Below, one piece after another: positions 11,587-20,948 of a stretch of 64,000 nt of DNA. The notes under the pieces are model-generated. The model did not search any database. It worked only from the letters and a program-made list of their open reading frames with translations, and was not told the origin of the DNA. The number at the start of each line of letters is the position of its first letter. Positions within the stretch are counted from its first letter, which is position 1. The DNA is taken from positions 8,546,628-8,610,627 of the forward strand of contig OY482854.1 in assembly GCA_960531495.1 (NCBI GenBank), given 5' to 3'. This DNA is from Zeus faber (Eukaryota; Chordata; Actinopteri; Zeiformes; Zeidae). A program made the translations under genes and the position numbers.

Positions 11587-12289
11587 TTATTTCACTCTCT
11601 TCCTCTTCTTGGCCTCCAGAGTCATCCTACAGACCACCATCCAGTGCTGCCTGTCAACACACTCCCCTACCACCACTCTGCAGTCACTAATCTCTTTCAG
11701 ATTGCACCTCCTGCATATGATGTAGTCCACCTGTGTGCACCTTCCTCCACTCTTGTATGTCACCCTGTGTTCCTCCCTCTTCTTGAAATACGTATTCACA
11801 ACAGCCAATTCCATCCTTTTGGCAAAATTCACCACTATCTGTCCTTCCACATCCCTCTCCTTGACACCATACCTACCCATCACTTTCTCATCACCTATGT
11901 CTCTGATCCCTTCACCAACATGCCCATTGAGATCTGCTCCAACGACCACTCTCTCTCCATTGGGGACACTCTCCACCACTACATCCAACTTGCTAAAGAA
12001 TTCTTCTTTCTCTTCCATTTCACACCCAACTTTGGGAGCGTATGCACTGTTCACATTCATTATCGCCCCATCAATTTCCAGATTCATGCTCATCACTCTG
12101 TGGGACACTCTTGTCACCTCCAAAACACTCTTGAGATATTCTTCCTTCAAGACTATCCCTACCCCATTTATCTGCCATAACAGATAACAGTTTGTACCCG
12201 GCTCCGATACTCCTGGCCTTGCTCCCCTTCCACCTGGTCTCTTGTACACATAGTACATCTACACATAGTACATCTTCCACCACGCTCAC
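11587..12289 (-). pseudogene. RTE LINE endonuclease domain (AP-endonuclease-like)
   Basis: The translation is an APE-type endonuclease, the enzyme that nicks target DNA for retrotransposition. The N-terminal catalytic motif VQETRW is near 12,235. About 60 codons later come SAYAP and GADLNGHVG (equivalent to the GDFN motif), then TYKSGGRCTQVDYI, and near the end RQHWMVV in place of the usual SDH-type histidine motif. The domain is in two overlapping frames near its N-terminus, implying a small frameshift. The segment is about 220-230 residues, the expected size for the domain. Vertebrate databases often label such sequences as craniofacial development protein 2-like; this is transposon coding, not a host gene. 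Confidence 0.85.
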
Positions 12290-13812
12290 GCACCTGGATG
12301 GCCAGAAGGGGGCCTATGTGAGAATGCTGTTCATCGATTATAGTTCAGCTTTCAACACCATAGTTCCCACCAGACTGGCTGTCAAGTTGATGGAGCTAGG
12401 ATTGAATGCTCCGCTGTGCACCTGGATCCTGGACTTCCTCACAGGCCGCCCCCAGGTGGTCAAGGTGGGGAAGTACATGTCAAGCTCCCTCACCCTGAAT
12501 ACAGGATCCCCCCAGGGCTGCGTCCTCAGCCCCCTACTGTACTCCCTGTACACACATGACTGTGTGGCCAGGTCCAGCTCCAACACCATCATCAAGTTTG
12601 CTGACGACACCGTGGTCGTGGGCCTGATCACCGACTGCGATGAGAAGGCCTACCGCGAGGAGGTGGCTGACCTGTCACTCTGGTGCCAGGACAACAGCCT
12701 ACACCTGAACGTCAGCAAAACCAAGGAGCTGATTGTGGACTTTAGGCGTGGATCACAATCGAGGACGCACGCGCCCTTGTGGATTAATGGGATTTCTGTC
12801 GATAGGGTGAGCAGCTTCAGATATCTGGGAGTCCACATCACAGAGGACTTAACATGGACTGTTCACACAGACACTCTGGTGAGAAAGGCGAGGCAGCGTC
12901 TCTACCACCTCAGGCAGCTGAGGAAATTCCGGGTCTCGGTGAGGATCCTCAAGTCCTTCTACTCTGGAGCAGTGGAGAGCATCCTGACAGGCAACATCAC
13001 TGCCTGGTTTGGGAACTGTACTGCCCAGGACAGGCGGGCCCTGCAGAGGGTGGTGCGTTCAGCTGAACGTACCACTGGAACTACCCTCCCCCCCTTGCAG
13101 GAGTTATACACCAGGAGGTGTCGTAGCAGAGCCCGTAGGATCATGAAGGATCCTCATCACCCCAACAACGGACTGTTTCAGCTGCTGCGGTCAGGCAAGC
13201 GCCTCCGCAGTCACGCAGCGAGAACAGAGAGACTGAGACGGAGTTTCTTCCCTCAAGCCATTAGAACTGTCAATGCTGACCTCACCAGGGGTCCTAACTG
13301 AGCCATGCACTAGGCTCCACTACCTACTGTACTGTATGTAGCATACAGTACCACATACTGTATCACTGTTCAGGGTTGTTCGTGATGCCGTATTGCTGCG
13401 CCGTACTGTTGTATACTGTGCTGTATTATCCCAAACACTACCTCACACTATTCACATTCACATGCCACTTTAATTCACATGCCACTTTAAATGCACATAT
13501 CTGTATATACATAGGCATATTCCTTCTACCTATTCCATTTTATTTCAATTTATTTTTTATTGTATTTTATTCTATATATTTTTTATCTTATTCTATGAGT
13601 ATTCCACTTACTGTATTACGTTTTAGGAGTCAGTTAGTCGGTCTATTAGAAAGGAATTTTCTACTTTTTATTTTATTTTATTTTTGTACTTTTTCCTAGG
13701 ACTTATTGTGTGCTATCACCGGGTGCATTGCATTACATTTCACTGCATATATGTATGGAAGTATGTATATGTATGTGACAAATAAAAATCTTGAATCTTG
13801 AATCTTGAATCT
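12276..13812 (+). mobile_element. L2-type LINE, 5'-truncated, with intact reverse transcriptase frame and 3' tail
   Basis: This is a 5'-truncated L2 (CR1/L2 superfamily) non-LTR retrotransposon inserted into the RTE endonuclease gene. It contains the reverse transcriptase frame to its stop, a ~500-bp AT-rich 3' UTR, and the characteristic 3' terminus: TATGTGACAAATAAA then tandem TTGAATC units (about 13,788-13,812). Short 3' tandem repeats in place of poly-A are typical of this superfamily. No flanking target-site duplication is evident. Instead a 15-bp tandem duplication abuts the 5' edge at 12,246-12,275. Confidence 0.88.
12277..13301 (+). pseudogene. L2 reverse transcriptase, 5'-truncated but open to its stop codon
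   Basis: Roughly 340 codons are open without stop or frameshift. Motifs in order: FIDYSSAF near 12,330 (RT motif A, with the first catalytic aspartate), [10 protein letters not shown] near 12,503, FADD at 12,597-12,608 (catalytic YXDD box, intact), [13 protein letters not shown], and FRYLGVHI. The C-terminal region with [16 protein letters not shown] and [12 protein letters not shown] precedes the TGA at 13,299-13,301. The endonuclease and the first RT motifs are missing through 5' truncation, so it has no start of its own. A longer open frame from 12,192 simply reads through the host RTE. Compared with the minus-strand L2 at 20.4-23.7 kb it is far less decayed, suggesting a younger insertion. 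Confidence 0.85.
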
Positions 13813-14185
13813 TCCTTCTCACCATCATGTCAGCCAGCTCTCTCTCTTTACCCTTCATAGTGCCAACGTTCACAGTTCCTACTCTCAAATCTGCGCTCCT
13901 ACCCTTTTTCTTCTCCTACTGTCTCCAGAACCCGCCTTCCCCCTCTTCTTCTTCGGCCAACAGATGCACAATTTCCACAGGCACCCTGTTGGCTAATGGC
14001 TCCAATGGAGGTCGTTGTTAACCTGGACTTCAACCGATCCGGTGTTGAAATCAGATTTGTTGTCCGCATGTTTTATTTGGCATGGTTTTTACGCCGGATG
14101 CCCTTCCTGATGCAACCCTCTCTATTTATCCGGGCTTGGGACCAGCACTGATGATACACAGGCATGTGCACTCCCAGTGGATAGA

Positions 14186-14455
14186 TTCGAATCTTGTCCA
14201 TAGCTACTGGTTCATAATCTGCATCACCAAATTCAACGGACAGAAAATGAAGTCCAGTATGCGCTGCTTACACTGACTTGGATCTATCGCACTCGTCAGA
14301 TTCCACCACCCGCTTCTCGTAATCCATAATAACACGGAAATGAAAGTTTTCACAGACAAGTGAAACCGAAGGATGCTCGTCTTGTTTACGGAAGTGATGT
14401 CAGCATGACTTCTTGGGTGGTATACGTTGATATACGCCCCCTACAGAACAATGTC
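14186..14455 (+). repeat. unclassified repeat, module c plus spacer, copy 2
   Basis: The segment 14,186-14,240 (GAATCTTGTCC, then CTACTGGTTCATAATCTGCA, then CCAAATTCAA) is related to 18,728-18,787. The following ~210 bases have no second copy in the window and run directly into module b. Confidence 0.55.
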
Positions 14456-14778
14456 TTTGTGTGTGTGTGTAAAAGTAGTACGATTTAAAGGTTGAACTCT
14501 ATCAAAATGGTTTCACATTGTGACTGCACGTCACATAGAAAATGTAGGAATGATGTTCACCTGGACGGTCACTTTAAGGGAGCGATCCGTCGGCGTTGTT
14601 TCGCACTGTTCAGTGAATCGGTAGGTAAACTGTGTTTTCCCATGTAATCTAATGGGAATATTTAACTCCACGGCTTTTTATACAAATTATAAATCCAACT
14701 CAGTTTGAAAATACGTTGAGACAAAAAACCAAAAAGGAACACGATTCTTTTAAATTCTAATTTTCCTTGAGGAAAATA
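14456..14778 (+). repeat. unclassified ~320-bp repeat, module b, copy 2
   Basis: Direct-repeat partner of 10,596-10,935 with the same order of landmarks and no coding. Its right end (CCTTGAGGAAAA) touches the start of a Tc1 fragment at about 14,781. Its left edge, a short GT run before AAAAGTAGTACG, is the same as in copy 1. Confidence 0.8.
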
Positions 14779-14780
14779 AT

Positions 14781-15112
14781 CACAAATATAGTGTACCCCC
14801 CTGTGCCACCAAAACAGCTCTAACCTGCTGAGGCATGAACTCCACAAGAGCTCTGAAGGTGTCCTGTGGTATCTAGCACCAAGATGTTAGCCGTAGATCC
14901 TTTAAGTCCTGTAAGTTTTGAGGTGGGGCCCCCATGGATCGGGCTTGTTATTTTAGCATATTACACAAATGCTTGCCCTGGCTACCCACATAATTTAGAA
15001 GAAAACATGATTCATCATTCAGTCATTCATTGTACTTCCTTGGACCAGTTCTGGTAGGTACTAATCACTGCATACTGTGAACACCCCACAATGTCTGCCG
15101 TTTCTGTTTATT
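14781..15112 (-). mobile_element. Tc1-like transposon, internally deleted, copy 1
   Basis: The sequence belongs to the Tc1/mariner family that is intact at both termini at 58.15 kb; its transposase would run on the minus strand. The left block (GCCACCAAAACAGCTCT, CTCTGAAGGTGTCCTGTGG, CCTTTAAGTCCTGTAAG) is family 3'-side sequence. The right block, from about 15,035 (TTGGACCAGTTCTGGTAGG, then GAACACCCCACA), is from nearer the transposase N-terminal side. Between them, the region that should encode most of the DDE catalytic domain is almost entirely missing. Both inverted repeats are absent. Non-functional. Confidence 0.78.
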
Positions 15113-15270
15113 GTAGGTATGTCTTTATTGTTTACTGTCCATTTTAATGTATTTTTATATTTTGTACATGTTTATTGTTTATCATTACTTTAGCTTTATT
15201 GTTCATCATTACTGTAGGTAAATTGTATGTTGTCACATTTTCATTGTTTTTAAATGAGGTTTATTTCCTG

Positions 15271-15607
15271 GCCCTTTCTCAATCTGTGTTCTTGTCTGTA
15301 CTTGTGTTCTTGTGGACTTGTGAAACATCATCAGTCGCAGCCCAAGTACTGTTCCTATTCAAAGAACGCATCAAGCCAAGTCCAGTCCAAATACCCAGGT
15401 GTGGCCTTGCTGCGCCCATTTTATCGAGGATGCATCAGTGGTGACTTGTGTGGACTTTGACAGCCAAGTATCCCAGAATGCATTTCGCAGAATGACCGTC
15501 CTGCGTCCTCCCGTCCCCGGGAGTCTGTACTCCTGAGTCGAACTTGTCAAGTCTGAACTACCAAGTCCGCAAGTCCGGACTTCGCGTACTTGGTATTGAG
15601 AAACGGC
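15271..15607. mobile_element. small TIR element (MITE), about 337 bp
   Basis: The ends are inverted: GCCCTTTCTCAAT at 15,271-15,283 and ATTGAGAAACGGC at 15,595-15,607 (12 of 13 complementary). Internal subterminal sequence repeats CAAGT/ACTTG words in both orientations (TACTTGTG, CAAGTCC, GGACTTCGCGTACTTGG). It interrupts a T-rich region with repeated TTTATTGT words (15,112-15,270 and 15,608-15,766). It has no coding capacity. The TIR type is common in fish hAT-like MITEs, but the class is an inference. Confidence 0.65.
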
Positions 15608-15766
15608 TTCTGTTTTATTGTTAATTATTTTGGTTTATTGTACATTGCCATTTTGTTCGATCTTCAAGTTATTTTTTAGGTTTAGTGTATATTGTCAACT
15701 TCTTTCTTGTTTATTGTTCATTTTTGTTTATGTTATAGTTTGTTTATTTGTTTATTTTGTTTATTG

Positions 15767-15809
<43 letters not shown>

Positions 15810-15855
15810 ATCTATCTATCTATCTATCTATCTATTTATCTATCTATCGATCTAT
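15767..15855 (+). repeat. (TCTA)n microsatellite
   Basis: About 22 tetranucleotide units with three single-base interruptions. It follows a T-rich region with repeated TTTATTGT words. Confidence 0.95.
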
Positions 15856-16185
15856 TCCCAGAAACAGAAGTACTGAGAGAAAAGTCATTAGTCTACTTGC
15901 CCACAAATCCCACACACATATCTCCAGAGACCACTTATAATACTTAATATTGTTTTTTTTATCTTCCACAGGCCAACCAGGGGACAATGTGTTCACCCTT
16001 CCATCCAATGCTCAGAACCACAAAGCCAATAGATTTACTTATGGTGCCAGTGCCTGAAGCTCAAAATATACATTTTCACCCAATCTTGAACCTCCTCTCT
16101 GTAACTCTGTATTAAAGAGATCACATTAAAGATAATCAGTCAAATAAATTTATATATATATATCTATATATATATATATACACAG

Positions 16186-16269
<84 letters not shown>

Positions 16270-17902
16270 CCTACCACCTCCCTCTGTTTCAGGGCAACAT
16301 GAGAAAAATGTATATGCAGTGACTGCTCAGAGACATGGCTGCTCTATTATAAAGTAAACACACTGTTGGATTAAAAGTTGCATTGCATCACTGCTGTTTT
16401 TTTTATAATTCAAATCCTCTAAACAGGGATTCGATCCACAATAAATGATCCAGGTTACTTAAAAGCAACAGATACACCGAACAATGCATTCACCATGATC
16501 CCGCCACATTAAAGTGGGCACAGGGGTGGGATGGAACCTCAGACCCTCTCAAAGCAAAACACCCTCTGATCTGTTCGCCGACCTCTACCTCTTCCTGCAA
16601 GTTTTATCTCTATCAAATCAATTTTCAATCTCACCTCGATGCGAACAAGCACAGAGGGGACAAAGCGGGGAACAAGGTGGGACGACCGGTGGAATGCACA
16701 GCTCACCTGGTTATTTCCACCCACATTGATGCAGGGCTGCTTTCGCCGACCTATCCCCCCAGAAGACAAGGGGTGTTTGCTTTGTTGAGAAATATGGCTG
16801 TTTTATGCTCCCTGTATCAAAGCAGTAATGTGTCAGTGAAAATAAAATTATAATAATTTGAATATAGTGAAAATTCACTTGCTGTAGCCTGACACGCATT
16901 AATATCATCTGCCAAATTGATACGACACCATTAATCAATTCTCATCATTGTCTGGTTCAGTTTCTGCCTCAGAGACATTTGATGGGGTAATTAAATTTCA
17001 GTCTGTTAAGGTTGAGGACATATTCAAAAACAAATACATAAAAATTCAATCTGACAGAAAGAAACTGCCAGGATTGATTCAGAAGGCACCACTGAAGCTC
17101 ATAAACCAAACTTGACCTTCGTGAATCATGTATCAGAACAGGGCACTCGTATTTCTATCTACAGAAGACCACCACAAAAAATGCAGTCTCATAGTATTTT
17201 ACACAATTTGAGCCTGTTCTCCAGGCATTAGGGCTGGACGTATCGCATCACCCTACATGGACCAAGGGCTGCAAAGAAACAGCATGGAGTCTGTCTGGGA
17301 GGACTGTCCAGGTGGTTGTGAGGGTTTGCCAGAGAAATCTCTGCTCCAGGGCTTTGAAGTGTGCCATACAGGGTGGTTGCTGGAGATGCTGAGGGGAAAG
17401 GGAATATCACGAAACAGTGGAGATGTGACTGGAATCCAAAAGAAGGAAAATCTGAGGAACAATGAGCTATTCATGGCCATATTCCTGCTCAGAATTTCTC
17501 CAGTGGCCTCACCAAAAACTTCTTGAAGGACTCCTACATGGACAACCTCGGTGCAAAAGGGATGGATCCTAAGGGTGCCAGATTGCATTGGTTACCTGGG
17601 GATGGTTAGGGTAAGGGTGATCATGACTGTGTAACCAGTTAAAAAAATACTGTACATTGTTAAATAAATGATGTGAAGATAATGGTTAAAATGTTATACA
17701 TACAGGAACTCCTCAATTAACGACCTACCTGTTTGATGACCGTGCGGACTTACGACCAGCTCTTTGACCAGTCTGTATTGTGCGCTGCATACAATTCCGC
17801 GGCATGCGCGGCATCTCAGTGTCAAGCATCTCATTGCGCATCACCCTTTATATACTATATACACTATATACTGTATACTATGTATACTATAAACACTATA
17901 TA
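15856..17902. other. no gene; contains TA/CA microsatellite
   Basis: Apart from the TA/CA array at 16,150-16,267, I see no coding exon or transposon structure. TAGGGCTGGACG at 17,229 resembles the end of a common fish MITE (compare 24,300-24,327), without a matching partner. The final ~60 bases (17,850-17,900) are ACTATATAC-type degenerate repeats that continue to the right of the MITE. Confidence 0.4.
16150..16267 (+). repeat. (TA)n-(CA)n compound microsatellite
   Basis: TA units at 16,150-16,180 run into CA units at 16,181-16,267, with a CAGACA interruption near the junction. Confidence 0.95.
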
Positions 17903-18033
17903 CAGTGGGGAAAAAAAAGTATTTACCTCATAGTTGAGGTGCACCTATGATGAAAATAACAGGCCTCTGTCATCTTTTTAAGTGGGAGAACTTGCACAAT
18001 TGGTGGCTGACTAAATACTTTTTTGCCCCACTG
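17903..18033. mobile_element. Tc1-type MITE, 131 bp
   Basis: Its inverted termini are CAGTGGGGAAAAAAAAGT at 17,903 and its complement ending TTTTTTGCCCCACTG at 18,033. They are flanked by TA on both sides (17,901-17,902 and 18,034-18,035), the target duplication expected of Tc1/mariner elements. The interior (GGTGCACCTATGATGAAAAT and ACTTGCACAATTGGTGGC words) matches a very common fish Tc1-derived family. No coding. It inserted in an ACTATATAC-type repeat tract visible on both sides. Confidence 0.88.
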
Positions 18034-18067
18034 TACACTATATACACTATATATACTATATGCACTA

Positions 18068-18245
18068 TATGTGACGGACCGCAGATTTAAGGTATTTTTG
18101 GTGCAGTTTGACTTTTTTTTTTCATGCCATTTGAAAGTGGAGAATTACAGCTTCAAAACAAGTTGTCACTTGTGCGAATCAAGCAAACATTTTTTAAAGC
18201 TACGAGTTGTTAATGACGAGGGTGTGGCAAACTGTGTTTCTGAGA
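18068..18245 (+). repeat. unclassified repeat, module a, copy 2
   Basis: Related to 10,445-10,595 (GTTGTCACTTGTGCGAATCA, TTTTTAAAGCTA, GAGGGTGTGGCA). Here it is not followed by module b; the downstream sequence is different. Confidence 0.65.
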
Positions 18246-19699
18246 TAATCACCCTCAAAGTTTCCCCCACACTTAGCTTCATTCAGCCAGCTCCCAGAGT
18301 GCAAATGGATTGGAGGACAAACAGAGCCAAATGGCTACTTGCCACATGGCCACTTGAGAACCTGCTAAATGAGGACTTCACACCTTACTGAATGGGGCAA
18401 TCTCTGCATTGTGTTTGTGTTTTGAGGGAATGTTTAACAGCATCATTGGCACGCAACATCTTTGTTTTTAAAAACAAAGATTTTATTTAACAGTAAGAAT
18501 ATTCATATTTTATAAAAGTGGAATTATTTTGGAGCTTAAAAGTGCGGACAACACAACTAAATGTACAGTCTGTCAATAATATTAGTCTCTGTATATCAAC
18601 CTCTGTGTGTCATTTAATAAATGTATGTATGCCAAATATCTTCAGAGTTCTTGGAGTTATTATTTGGGCTAACCCCAACCCTACCCCAGCTACACTCTGA
18701 GAGCCTGTTTGGGGTCTTTTCATTTTCAGGTAAACTTCAGAATCTTGTCATTTGCTACTTGTTCATAATCTGCACCTCCAAACTCAATGTCACGTCATCT
18801 CATGTCATGTCACGTCATGTCACGTCATGTCAGGTCAACAGGTATGTCCTCGGACACCTCAGATGGTTGATTGGAAAATATTCCGTGGAATGGAACTCGG
18901 TCGTTAAGTGAGGAGTACCTGTATGGTTAAAAAAAAATATTTCATGGGAGAATAAAAGGGTAATTTTGAAAGGCCATAGTCGCAAGAGGAATGGTTTTCG
19001 AGACTTAGAGTAATACTGGTCATTCATCGGTTGAGGTGATTGTGAACAAAGTTGTGTGAACAAATAGAAGAAAAGTGTGTGTTATGTTTCAGTGGCCTGA
19101 CTGACCAAGTTGAGACATGTAGTGTGCGTGAAGTTTGTGTAAACAAAATATGTAGTTAGTGTTTAACATTATCTACTCAACAGTCTTCATTTCGACATTC
19201 ATTCTACATGTTTCTGTGAGCAGCTGGATATATTTCTACTCTAAGTTTGCTGTAGTTATTCAGATGTGTATCAGCTTCACGTGCGTATGTTCGGTCATTA
19301 GCCACTTGAGTGTTTTGTTAGCATTCATTTGCAAAGTGAATAGCCACTACTAAGATAACCCAGCTTACACTACAGGCTTAAATTCATAGTTTTCAACCCT
19401 GAAGATTCATCAGACTGTGTTATGAGCTATTAAGTCAAGGCTCAGGGTCCCTGGGACTGACGCTAAGTGAGACGGACCACGCCAACTTCGGACCCCTTTT
19501 TGAGATCTTGTTCTGCACCAGAGACCGACAGACTGGCAAACGTTGCAGATTGGACTAAAAACTCTTAAACAAGGTACCACACTTTTATTTTGTTGCTCTC
19601 CAGAGTGAAGCAGCCAAATTGTTTGGGGCCTCTCCGATCACAAGCATCGCATCAGGCCTGCAACGGAGGGACTTTTCCTCATTTTGATTTGCAGTCTTT

Positions 19700-19735
<36 letters not shown>

Positions 19736-20410
19736 GAGTGAGTGTGCGCCCACTGAGTTTGGTGTGAACTTTAATTAGAGGTAACCTGAATTTTCATTAG
19801 ATTATACTTTTTCTGTTTAAGGGAATTATTTAAGTAAATCTTAACTTATTTTTATTTTTTTTATTTTTCATAAGTAAAACAGGAATTTATTATTTTAAAA
19901 AACTGAATACAGTGTGATGTTTGGTTATTCCTTTTTCTCGAGGTATTTATGCATAAGAGATTAATATTAGTTATAGTTTGGTGAAGAAGTGATACATTTA
20001 TCTCATTGCAGTACCTTAATTTCTTAAATGTTGATAACAGTATGTTGATTTGGTACTAGGATTAAGTAAACATAACCTAATACTCATGATATTGCAGTTC
20101 ATTACAGGTTAATAAAGAAACCCAAGATAATTGAAAGTGTTTTAAGGTAACAGGGAAACAGGGATAACAACAATATTACCTTAAGTTTTTTATTGGAAAA
20201 TAAGTGAATTGAATGAAAGAACTCAGTGCCCCTCCCTGATTAAAATTGGGATCGGTGGACAACAAGTGAATGTAACATGAACATGCTGGTCAAATCAGTG
20301 TGTCAAGTGGAGTTGCAGAAGACCCTTGACTGCATCTGATATCTCTTCCCCGATCAGAGCCATGAATTACGATGTCAGTTCCCGGTTTCAGATCGGTTCT
20401 CCAGCATCAA
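18246..20410. other. no gene; short repeats and module c copy
   Basis: Module c (related to 14,186-14,240) lies at 18,728-18,787. It is followed by a 5-bp minisatellite of CATGT/CACGT type (18,789-18,835). A (GT)n array is at 19,701-19,734. The rest is AT-rich with no recognisable coding. The open frames are short and unlike known proteins. Confidence 0.45.
19701..19734 (+). repeat. (GT)n microsatellite
   Basis: GT units with one GC interruption near the start. Confidence 0.95.
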
Positions 20411-20489
20411 GATTCAACATTCAAGATGTTTATTTATCACATACTTATACATAGGGACATATATTTATGGAGTGAAATATAATTTCAAT

Positions 20490-20533
20490 GGTTAGGGTTA
20501 GGGTTAGGGTTAGGGTTAGGGTTATAGGGTTAG
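20490..20533 (+). repeat. interstitial telomeric repeat (TTAGGG)n
   Basis: Five to six perfect TTAGGG units are followed by a TATAGGG variant and another TTAGAG. The tract lies inside the 3' UTR region of the minus-strand L2, close to its terminus. Confidence 0.92.
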
Positions 20534-20948
20534 AGATTATACACAATAAGTACAAAGCCACAATAGCTAAGTAATTAAGTAATTTACTAACTAGGCTAAC
20601 TGAACTAATAAGTTAAAGAACACAATAGCTAAGTAATTAAGAAATTAACTAACTAACTAACTAAACTAACTTTTCCTAAAAAAGAATTCAGTTAATAAAT
20701 AGAATAAAATAAGAATTAAAAGGTAATAAACTTTCAGGGGATGCAATATAGAAATTAGAGGAATAGATTATTTGTGTATATATACAGATCTGGACAGTAA
20801 AGTGGTCTGTGAATATAGTGAGGTTGTGTGTGTTGAGATATACAGTACAGTAAACCACAGTATGACACAGCAATACAGTAACAGTACAGTATGAAGTACA
20901 ATGTGCAACATACATCACAGTAATGCAGTGCTGCCCTATGTATGTGTC

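Larger units (their letters stand above)
11015..14150 (-). mobile_element. RTE-type LINE (minus strand), split by an L2 insertion
   Basis: This is a 3'-truncated RTE-clade LINE read right to left. The 5' part is at 13,813-14,150. Its coding resumes after a foreign L2 (12,276-13,812) with the endonuclease at 12,275-11,587 and the start of the reverse transcriptase domain, which ends near 11,015. The 5' region includes the GGCATGGTTTTTACGCCGG and ATGCCCTTCCTGATGC words common to this fish family. The reverse transcriptase core and 3' end are missing. The reading frame upstream of the L2 (RELADMM, then RRK) continues on the other side as [10 protein letters not shown], which shows the L2 came second. 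Confidence 0.8.

Noticed and set aside
11458-12187. Plus-strand frames of 150-240 codons across the RTE region
   Set aside because: They are antisense to the minus-strand RTE endonuclease, whose motifs (QETRW, SAYAP, GADLNGH) identify the true strand.
16420-16445. GGGATTCGATCC, the complement of a B-box-like word
   Set aside because: No cloverleaf or A box could be formed on the minus strand, and no SINE structure surrounds it.
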